From assembly GCA_021793715.1 (NCBI GenBank), contig JAJYSF010000029.1, positions 1 through 7,996 on the forward strand: a stretch of 7,996 bases of DNA, read 5' to 3'. The notes below the pieces were generated by a model, which saw only the letters and a list, made by a program, of their open reading frames with translations, did no database searches and had not been told where the DNA came from. This DNA comes from Actinomycetes bacterium (GTDB taxonomy: Bacteria > Actinomycetota > Actinomycetes > Actinomycetales > Microbacteriaceae). Numbering within the stretch: position 1 is the first letter of the stretch; each line of letters begins with the position of its first letter. Positions 1-5,724 of the stretch are shown piece after piece. Both the position numbers and the translations under genes were made by a program.

Positions 1-738
1 CACTGGTCCGCCCGGGTGCACCCACATCGGGCGGGTGAAGCTTCCCGCGAGCACGATCTCGCCCGCTTCGAGCGCATCGTCGTGCTGCGCGAGCTTGTCG
101 GAGAGCCAGGCGACGCCCATCGCGGGGTGGTTGAGCACGGCCGCGGCCACGCCTGACTCCTCGATCTGCTCGTTGCGGTACAGCAGCGCGGAGACCCAGC
201 GCAGGTCGACGTCGTGCGGCTGCGTCGGGTTGCCGCCGTAGACCATCGCGCCGAGCGCCGCGTTGTCGCTGATCGTGTCGACGATTGTGCGCCCCTCGAG
301 CTCGATGCGGCTCGAGAGAATCTCGAGGGCCGGGATGACGTACTCCGTCGCGCGCATGACGTCGAACACGGTCGTGTTGGGCCCCTCGAGGCGCTCACCG
401 AGCACGAACGCGAGCTCGACCTCGATGCGCACGCCCGTGAACTGAGCGTGCTCGATCACGGAACCGTTCTCGAAGACCTGATCGGCGAAGATCGCGCCGT
501 AGTCGGGCTCGGTGATGCCGGTCGCAGCCTGCATGACCTTGCTCGTGAGGCCGATCTTGCGACCGACCTGCCGGCGCCCCGACGCGATCGCCCTGCGCCG
601 CCATTCGTTCTGCACGGCGTAGGAGTCCTCGACCGTCATCTCCGGGTGGCGGGCGGTGATGAGGGGGATCATGGAACGGGTGCGCTCGGCGTCGGCGAGC
701 TCGTCCGCGATCGAGGTGATCTGCTGTTCGTCGAGCAT
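1..738 (-). CDS. hpaH: 2-oxohept-3-ene-1,7-dioate hydratase (HpaH), 3' end missing
   Basis: This gene is the hydratase of the homoprotocatechuate meta-cleavage pathway. It adds water to the 2-oxo-heptenedioate intermediate to give 4-hydroxy-2-oxoheptanedioate, and it acts in the cytoplasm. The reading frame is open for 246 codons from ATG at 738 to the window edge. The family is about 265 residues, so only a short C-terminal tail is missing. Visible family motifs are GRKIGLTSK (59-67), EPDYG (77-81), [10 protein letters not shown] (105-114), PALEI (136-140), DTISDNAA (154-161), [10 protein letters not shown] (196-205) and GSFTRP (232-237). Glu106, Glu108 and Glu139 match the metal ligands I recall for Escherichia coli HpcG. 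The start lies 5 nt after the hpaD stop and the N-terminus aligns with E. coli HpaH. No strong Shine-Dalgarno is visible, so translation is probably coupled to hpaD. A loop near residue 145 is about ten residues shorter than in the E. coli enzyme. Confidence 0.93.
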   Translation of the reverse strand, partial: MLDEQQITSIADELADAERTRSMIPLITARHPEMTVEDSYAVQNEWRRRAIASGRRQVGRKIGLTSKVMQAATGITEPDYGAIFADQVFENGSVIEHAQFTGVRIEVELAFVLGERLEGPNTTVFDVMRATEYVIPALEILSSRIELEGRTIVDTISDNAALGAMVYGGNPTQPHDVDLRWVSALLYRNEQIEESGVAAAVLNHPAMGVAWLSDKLAQHDDALEAGEIVLAGSFTRPMWVHPGGPV

Positions 739-743
739 GGCGA

Positions 744-1901
744 TCAGAGCTGGTTTCCGAGCTTGTACTCGCCCTGCTTCCAGTCGGGCATGTCGTCGTC
801 GTCGCCTTCGCGCGTGTACGAGAAGCCGTCGGCGCCGATCGTAACCGCCATCTCGCTCGACTCGGTGCGCTCGACGACGGGCTGCGGCTTGCCGTCGAGG
901 TCGAGCACGAGGGATCCGTCGCGGTACCAGCTCGGGACGACGGGGTTGCCCCACCAGTCGCGGCGCTGGTTGTCGTGCACGTCCCAGGTGATGACGGGGT
1001 TGTCGGGGTCGCCGGTGTAGTAGTCCTGCGTGTAGATCTCCACGCGGTGCCCGTCCGGGTCGCGCAGGTACAGGTAGAAGGCGTTGGAGACGCCGTGGCG
1101 ACCCGGCCCGCGCTCGATCGCGTCGCTGCGGCGCAGGGCGCCGAGCTTGTCGCAGATCGCGAGGATGTTGTGCTTCTCGTGCGTTGCGAACGCGACGTGG
1201 TGCAGGCGCGGGCCGTCACCGCCCGTCGCGGCCGTGTCGTGCACGGTCGGTTTGCGGCGCATCCACGCCGCATAGACGGTCCCGTCCTCGTCCTGGATGT
1301 CCTCGGTGACGCGGAAGCCGAGGTCCTGGTAGTGGCGCACGGCGCGCGGCACGTCCGGGGTGATCTGATTGAAGTGGTCGAGCCGCACGAGCTCGCCGGG
1401 CGTCTGCAGGTCGTAGCGCCACGAGAGTCGCTCGACGTGGTCAGTCTGGGAGAAGAACTCGTACGGGAAGCCGAGCGGATCCTCGACGCGCACCGAGTCG
1501 CCGATGCCCTTCGTGAACCCGCCGGGTCGCCGCTCGACGCGGCATCCGAGCTCGGTGTAGAAGGCGACGGCCTTGTCGAGATCCTCCGGCGTCCGCACGC
1601 GGTAGGAGAAGGCGGCCACCGCCGCGATCTCGCCCTTGCGGAGCACGAGGTTGTGGTGGATGAACTCGTCCGTCGACCGGAGGTAGATCGCCTCGTCATC
1701 CTGCGCGGTCACGTGCAGCCCGAGCACGTCGACGTAAAACTCGCGGGAGGCGGCGAGGTCGGTGACGACGAGGTCGAGGTACGCGCAGCGCAGGATGTCG
1801 GGAGCCGGTGCCTTCGGCGTCGCGACGGGGTTCGCCGCGGTGATCGGTGCCGCCTCCGAGACGAAGAAGCCGGAGGAGGTCTTGATGCGTTCGTTGGTCA
1901 T
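744..1901 (-). CDS. hpaD: 3,4-dihydroxyphenylacetate (homoprotocatechuate) 2,3-dioxygenase, type I extradiol
   Basis: This enzyme cleaves the ring of homoprotocatechuate with O2 to give 5-carboxymethyl-2-hydroxymuconate semialdehyde. The protein has 385 residues and belongs to the vicinal-oxygen-chelate (glyoxalase-fold) extradiol family, with one repeat at about 38-150 and the catalytic repeat at about 170-295. It matches the Brevibacterium fuscum enzyme (about 365 residues) with a constant offset of 21. Metal ligands are His176 (RLDHFNQ), His235 (LHHVAF) and Glu288 (HRVEIY). Second-shell His221 (TVHDTA), His269 (GRHGVSNAF) and Tyr278 are also present. The C-terminus ends in KLGNQL like that homologue. 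Close relatives use Fe(II) or Mn(II), and sequence alone does not say which applies here. The ATG at 1901 has an AAGGA ribosome site six bases upstream, so the roughly 20-residue N-terminal extension is probably translated. E. coli HpaD (LigB fold) is a non-homologous enzyme with the same name. Confidence 0.96.
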   Translation of the reverse strand: MTNERIKTSSGFFVSEAAPITAANPVATPKAPAPDILRCAYLDLVVTDLAASREFYVDVLGLHVTAQDDEAIYLRSTDEFIHHNLVLRKGEIAAVAAFSYRVRTPEDLDKAVAFYTELGCRVERRPGGFTKGIGDSVRVEDPLGFPYEFFSQTDHVERLSWRYDLQTPGELVRLDHFNQITPDVPRAVRHYQDLGFRVTEDIQDEDGTVYAAWMRRKPTVHDTAATGGDGPRLHHVAFATHEKHNILAICDKLGALRRSDAIERGPGRHGVSNAFYLYLRDPDGHRVEIYTQDYYTGDPDNPVITWDVHDNQRRDWWGNPVVPSWYRDGSLVLDLDGKPQPVVERTESSEMAVTIGADGFSYTREGDDDDMPDWKQGEYKLGNQL

Positions 1902-1907
1902 GTCGCG

Positions 1908-1912
1908 TCCTT
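1908..1912 (-). promoter_or_regulatory. Ribosome binding site of hpaD
   Basis: AAGGA on the minus strand sits six bases before the ATG at 1901. It supports this start, and so the extended N-terminus of the dioxygenase. It lies in the 24-nt gap after the hpaE stop. Confidence 0.7.
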
Positions 1913-1925
1913 GCGTGTGAAGAGG

Positions 1926-3434
1926 TCAGGCTTTGCCGAAGCTCGGGTTGTGCACGGCACCGAGGTTGATGTGCACGGCCTGCTGATCGGTGTAGAAGTC
2001 GATTGAACGGTAGCCGCCCTCGTGGCCGAGGCCGGACGCCTTCACGCCGCCGAACGGGGTGCGCAGGTCGCGCACGTTGTTCGAGTTGAGCCACACCATG
2101 CCCGCGTCGACCGCCTGCGCGAAGTTGTGCGCGCGCTTGAGATCGTTGGTCCACACGTACGCGGCCAGTCCGTAGCGCGTGTTGTTCGCCAGCTCGAGGG
2201 CGTCGTCGAGGGTGTCGAAGGGCGTGATCGCGACGACCGGCCCGAAGATCTCCTCCTGGAAGATGCGCGCACCGGGGGAGACGTCTGCGAAGACCGTCGG
2301 CTCCACGAAGTTGCCCTCGTCGAAGCCCTCGGGGCGGCCGCCGCCGGCGAGGAGACGTCCCTCGGACTTGCCGATCTCGACGTAGCTCATCACCTTGTCG
2401 TAGTGCTCGGGGTGCACGAGCGCGCCGACCTCGGTGGCGGGGTCGTCCGGGTAGCCGACCTTGACCCGCTTCGCCTGGGCGGCGAACTTCTCGACGAACT
2501 CGTCGTAGACGGAGCGCTGAACGAGGACGCGGGATCCCGCGGTGCACCGCTCGCCGTTGAGGGAGAACACACCGAAGACGCACGCGTCGATCGCGGCGTC
2601 GAGGTCGGCGTCGGAGAACACGATCGCCGGCGACTTGCCGCCGAGCTCCATCGAGAGGCCCTTCAGGTGCGGAGCGGCGTTGGCGAAGATGAGCTCGCCG
2701 GTCTTCGACTCACCCGTGAACGAGATGAGCGGCACGTCGGGATGCTTCACGAGCGAGTCGCCCGCGTACCCCTCCTCGCCGAAGCCGTTGACGAGGTTGA
2801 ACACGCCCTCGGGCAGACCCGCCTCCTCGAAGATGCCCGCCCACAGCTGTGCGGACAGCGGCGTGAATTCCGCGGGCTTGAGCACGACCGTGTTTCCCGT
2901 CGCGATCGCCGGCGCGAGCTTCCACGACTCGAGCATGAACGGCGTGTTCCATGGCGTGATCAGGCCGGCAACGCCGATCGGCTTGCGGTTGACATAGTTG
3001 ATCTGGCGCCCGGGCACCTTGTACGTGTCGTCGGTCTGAGCCACGATGAGGTCCGCGAAGAAGCGGAAGTTCTCGGCCGCGCGACGCGCCTGTCCCTTCG
3101 CCTGCGTGATCGGCAGGCCCGAGTCGAATGACTCCATCTCGGCGAGCTGCTGGTCGCGCGTCTCGACGAGGTCGGCGATCGCGTGCAGCACGCGGGACCG
3201 CTCGCGGGGGAGCATGCGCGGCCATGGGCCTTCGGTGAACGCCGTCTTCGCGGCCTGGACCGCACGGTCGATGTCGGCGGGCTTGCCGGACGCGGCCTGG
3301 ATGTACGCACGGTTGGTCACGGGGTCGATGACATCGAACGTATCGCCGTCGAGTGAGTCGACGAACTGGCCGCCGATGTAGTGGCGGATCCGTTCCGGGA
3401 GGTTCTGCGGGAGTGGACGGGAGGGGCTGGACAT
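1926..3434 (-). CDS. hpaE: 5-carboxymethyl-2-hydroxymuconate semialdehyde dehydrogenase (HpaE)
   Basis: This NAD-dependent aldehyde dehydrogenase oxidises the ring-cleavage product of HpaD to 5-carboxymethyl-2-hydroxymuconate. The protein has 502 residues, normal for the family. Conserved features in order are TPWNTP with the oxyanion Asn163, KPAE with cofactor-binding Lys186, FTGE (239-242), MELGGKSP with general-base Glu263, the nucleophile Cys297 in NGERCTAGSR, EEIFGP with Glu395, and the terminal PFGGVKASGLGHEGG. All catalytic residues are present. The specific substrate is assigned from the position between hpaD and the fusion enzyme and from overall resemblance to HpaE. The frame is open as far as 3668, but the upstream part is arginine-rich and overlaps the regulator. 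The ATG at 3434 has an excellent ribosome site and gives the usual family length. The gap to the regulator stop is 17 nt. Confidence 0.95.
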   Translation of the reverse strand: MSSPSRPLPQNLPERIRHYIGGQFVDSLDGDTFDVIDPVTNRAYIQAASGKPADIDRAVQAAKTAFTEGPWPRMLPRERSRVLHAIADLVETRDQQLAEMESFDSGLPITQAKGQARRAAENFRFFADLIVAQTDDTYKVPGRQINYVNRKPIGVAGLITPWNTPFMLESWKLAPAIATGNTVVLKPAEFTPLSAQLWAGIFEEAGLPEGVFNLVNGFGEEGYAGDSLVKHPDVPLISFTGESKTGELIFANAAPHLKGLSMELGGKSPAIVFSDADLDAAIDACVFGVFSLNGERCTAGSRVLVQRSVYDEFVEKFAAQAKRVKVGYPDDPATEVGALVHPEHYDKVMSYVEIGKSEGRLLAGGGRPEGFDEGNFVEPTVFADVSPGARIFQEEIFGPVVAITPFDTLDDALELANNTRYGLAAYVWTNDLKRAHNFAQAVDAGMVWLNSNNVRDLRTPFGGVKASGLGHEGGYRSIDFYTDQQAVHINLGAVHNPSFGKA

Positions 3435-3440
3435 GGTGGT

Positions 3441-3447
3441 TCTCCTC
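3441..3447 (-). promoter_or_regulatory. Ribosome binding site of hpaE
   Basis: GAGGAGA on the minus strand lies six bases before the ATG at 3434, in the 17-nt gap after the regulator stop. It decides the hpaE start against longer in-frame alternatives. Confidence 0.8.
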
Positions 3448-3451
3448 GTTG

Positions 3452-4132
3452 TCAGGAAGAGTGATTCGTGGGGTGGCTGGCGGAGCGCTTGTCGCGGTAC
3501 GCGTTCATCGTCCGCAGGCGGTGCTGTCGCGCGGCCAGCTCGATCGCGTCGGCGGAGGTGCCCTCGCGCAACAGAGCGACGAGCTCGTCGTGTTCGTCGA
3601 CGGATGCGGCGGCGCGCGCGGGGATGAACCCGAACGTCGAGTCGCGCACGTTGTTGAGACGCGTCCATCCGCGCTGCACCAGGTCGAGCAGGTGCTGGTT
3701 CGGGCAGGCCTCGAACAGCAGCGTGTGGAAGCGTTCGTTCAGAGCGGTGAAGCGGTGCGGATCGAACTCGGTCAGCAGCTCGCGCATTCGCTGGTTCACG
3801 GCGGCCGCCTCGTCGAGGGTCTCGGCGCTCACGTGCGGTGCCGCGAAGGCCGTGGCGGCTCCTTCGAGGACGCCCAGCGTCTGCATCGTGTCGATGTACT
3901 CGTTCGGATCCGCCAGCGCGACCCGCGCGCCCACGTTGCGTTCGTAGCTGATGAGTCCCTCGGCTTCGAGGCGACGGATCGCCTCGCGCACGGGGACGAC
4001 GCTCATGTCGAGGATCCGAGCGATGTCGCCGAGCACGAGCCGGTACCCGGGACCGTATTCGCGCGTCGACACGCGTTCGCTGATCCAGCGGTACGCGAGC
4101 TCGGACTTGCTGAGCGCCTCGGTGGTCGTCAT
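3452..4132 (-). CDS. GntR-family transcriptional regulator, FCD (FadR C-terminal) subfamily
   Basis: This is a 226-residue DNA-binding regulator, probably controlling its own operon. Residues about 8-73 form the winged helix-turn-helix, with the recognition region at LGDIARILDMSVVPVREAIRRLE (two parts: LGDIARILDM, 34-43, and SVVPVREAIRRLE, 44-56) and a wing near LISYERNVGARV. The rest is an all-helical FCD ligand-binding domain. Its expected metal-binding set is visible as Asn132 and His136 (NERFH), His181 (DEHDEL) and His204 (RQHRLR). FCD regulators bind small carboxylates through such a metal, so a pathway acid is a plausible effector; this is inference. The ATG overlaps the stop of the upstream fusion gene as ATGA (4 nt). 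No good independent ribosome site is visible, which suggests translational coupling. Placement between enzyme genes suggests feedback autoregulation. Confidence 0.9.
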   Translation of the reverse strand: MTTTEALSKSELAYRWISERVSTREYGPGYRLVLGDIARILDMSVVPVREAIRRLEAEGLISYERNVGARVALADPNEYIDTMQTLGVLEGAATAFAAPHVSAETLDEAAAVNQRMRELLTEFDPHRFTALNERFHTLLFEACPNQHLLDLVQRGWTRLNNVRDSTFGFIPARAAASVDEHDELVALLREGTSADAIELAARQHRLRTMNAYRDKRSASHPTNHSS

Positions 4133-5613
4133 GATCGGTCTCGGCGCTCCGACTCGTACCGCGCCCGCCACTCGGCGTTCATGGGGAAGAGGCCCTCGAT
4201 CGCGGCGCCGGCCGTGACCTGCGCGGCGATCCAATCATCCTCGTCCTCCTGCGCGAGCGTCGCCTCTGCGGCTTCGGTGGCGAGGTGGGCTGGCACGACC
4301 ACGACGCCGTCGCTGTCGCCGACGATGATGTCGCCCGGCTGCACCGTGGCGCCGCCGCACGCGATGGTGACGCCGTGCTCCCACGGCACGTGGCGACGGC
4401 CGAGCACGGCGGGGTGCCCGCCCTGCGCGAAGACCGGCAGGTCGAAGCCGGCCACGAGGTCGGAGTCGCGCACGCCGCCGTCGGTGACGATACCGGCCGC
4501 GCCGCGCGCCTGAGCACGCAGGGCGAGGATGTCGCCGAGCGTTCCGGTCTGGCGCTCGCCGCGCGCCTCGATGACGATGACCTCGCCGGGGCGCACGCTG
4601 TCGAAGCACTGCTTCTGCGCGTTGTATCCGCCGCCGTGCGACGAGAAGAGGTCTTCGCGCAGTGGCACGAAGCGGAGCGTCTTGGCCACGCCGACGATCT
4701 TGTCGCCCGCAGCAAGCGGGAGCACGCCGTCGATGAAGCACGACCGGATCCCGCGCTTGCGCAGCTGCTGCGAGAGGCCAGCGACCGGGCACGCCTCGAG
4801 CTTCGCGCGGAGATCGGCGTCGATGACGGGGGCGTCCTCGAGACCAGCGGCTTCGCGGGAACCCCAGGCCTCTTCGCGCTGTGTGTCGTCGACCGACGGC
4901 AGCGATCCGAGTTCGGGATCGAAGTCGCCGTCGCTCTCGACGACGCGCGAGGTGAGCAGGCCGGAGGTCAGACCCGCCGCGGGAGCGTCGACTTCGACCT
5001 CGATCTGGTCTCCCGGCTCGGCCACCGAGGATCCGGCGGGGGTGCCGGTGAGGATGATGTCGCCCGGCTCGAGCGTGACGTGCTGCGACAGATCGGCGAT
5101 GAGCTGGTCGAAGCCGAAGATCAGGTGGCCGTCGGCGGTCGAGTCGTCCTGGAGCAGGTCGCCGTTCTTCCACGTGCGCACCCGCAGGTCGGTCGGGGAG
5201 ACGGCACGCGCATCGATCATCTCCGGGCCGACCGGCGTGTAGCCGTCGCGTCCCTTGTTGCGGAGGTTGGAGCCCTTGTCGTTCGTGCGCAGGTCGTACA
5301 GGCCCCAGTCGTTCGCGGCGGTGACCCACCCGATGTGGTCCCAGGCGTTCTCGCGGGTGAGGCGCGCGCCGGCGGTGCCGACGATGAGCGCGATCTCGCC
5401 CTCGAAGGCGAGCAGTTCCGTGCCCGCAGGCCGTGCGACCGCTGATCCCGATGCGGCGACCGAGCTGGTCGGCTTCAGGAAGTACGACGGGTGCTTCGGG
5501 CGGCGCCCGCGCTGATCGGAGCGGGAGACGTAGCTCAGGTGCACCGCGATGATCTTGCCGGGCGGCAACGGGAGCGCGGCGAAGCGCGGATCAGGGGATC
5601 GGTCGTTCGTCAT
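4129..5613 (-). CDS. Two-domain FAH-family hydrolase/isomerase/decarboxylase fused to RraA-like aldolase/decarboxylase
   Basis: This 494-residue protein joins two families. Residues about 20-225 are a fumarylacetoacetate-hydrolase-fold domain: metal ligands Glu71 and Glu73 (FEGEIALIVG), Asp102 (AANDWGLYD), Lys120 in a KGRDGYTPVGP segment, and LTGTPAG (188-194). FAH-fold proteins in this pathway (HpaG) decarboxylate and isomerise the HpaE product. After an acidic linker (about 226-262), residues about 265-480 form an RraA-like domain with GGGYNAQ (327-333), TLGDILALRAQARGAAG (358-374), TDGGVRD (377-383) and GDSDGVVVVP (432-441). Arg382-Asp383 corresponds to the substrate/metal pair of RraA-fold HMG/CHA aldolases, so this half looks catalytic. 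E. coli HpaG instead fuses two FAH domains. The ATG at 5613 is chosen, with AAAGG ten bases upstream; a GTG at 5631 in the same frame is possible. It is the first gene of the operon and overlaps the regulator by 4 nt. Exact activities are not proven. Confidence 0.88.
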   Translation of the reverse strand: MTNDRSPDPRFAALPLPPGKIIAVHLSYVSRSDQRGRRPKHPSYFLKPTSSVAASGSAVARPAGTELLAFEGEIALIVGTAGARLTRENAWDHIGWVTAANDWGLYDLRTNDKGSNLRNKGRDGYTPVGPEMIDARAVSPTDLRVRTWKNGDLLQDDSTADGHLIFGFDQLIADLSQHVTLEPGDIILTGTPAGSSVAEPGDQIEVEVDAPAAGLTSGLLTSRVVESDGDFDPELGSLPSVDDTQREEAWGSREAAGLEDAPVIDADLRAKLEACPVAGLSQQLRKRGIRSCFIDGVLPLAAGDKIVGVAKTLRFVPLREDLFSSHGGGYNAQKQCFDSVRPGEVIVIEARGERQTGTLGDILALRAQARGAAGIVTDGGVRDSDLVAGFDLPVFAQGGHPAVLGRRHVPWEHGVTIACGGATVQPGDIIVGDSDGVVVVPAHLATEAAEATLAQEDEDDWIAAQVTAGAAIEGLFPMNAEWRARYESERRDRS

Positions 5614-5655
5614 GGCTTCGCTGCCTTTCACACTCGCACGCTTGGTGTATCTGAA

Positions 5656-5667
5656 ATCGTATATTAT
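5656..5667. promoter_or_regulatory. Candidate GntR/FCD operator overlapping the -10
   Basis: ATCGTATATTAT is an imperfect 12-bp palindrome (8 of 12 positions symmetric). It differs at one position from ATnGTATACnAT, a form I recall for FCD-type GntR operators. It covers the predicted -10 of the hpa operon, where binding would block RNA polymerase. The assignment to the regulator at 4132-3452 is inference. Confidence 0.3.
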
Positions 5668-5684
5668 CGCGTCGTGCGTGACAA
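5656..5684 (-). promoter_or_regulatory. Predicted sigma70-type promoter of the hpa operon
   Basis: On the minus strand a -35 TTGTCA (5684-5679) is followed after exactly 17 bp by a -10 TACGAT (5661-5656). The match to TTGACA is 5 of 6, and the -10 fits the actinobacterial TAnnnT pattern. The predicted transcription start is near 5649, giving a leader of about 35 nt before the ATG at 5613. The promoter lies in the 111-bp gap after the ThDP gene, in a short AT-rich island that stands out from its surroundings. Confidence 0.55.
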
Positions 5685-5724
5685 GGGCGTCTGGTCGTCG
5701 ATGATCGCGGCAGAAGCTGCTGGA

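Noticed and set aside
365..378. GAACACG...CGTGTT-like near-palindrome resembling the operator half-sites
   Set aside because: It lies within conserved hpaH coding sequence (the NTTVFD region) and is explained by the protein. Single GAACAC words also occur in hpaE coding sequence.
214..2006. Long plus-strand open frames opposite hpaH and hpaD
   Set aside because: They mirror the GC-biased codons of the real minus-strand genes, are rich in Arg, Val, Asp and Gly, show no family motifs, and are contradicted by conserved catalytic residues on the other strand.
3435..3668. In-frame upstream extension of hpaE
   Set aside because: The extra 78 codons are arginine-rich, overlap the regulator gene, and lack homology to aldehyde dehydrogenases. 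The ATG at 3434 has a strong ribosome site.
4133..4234. In-frame upstream extension of the GntR regulator
   Set aside because: It lies inside the end of the fusion gene and is unlike any GntR N-terminus. The ATG in the 4-nt overlap gives a normal-length protein.
5710..5720. GCAG-AAG-CTGC inverted repeat after the ThDP gene as a terminator
   Set aside because: The stem is only 4 bp, with no following U-tract on the minus strand, so termination is not supported.
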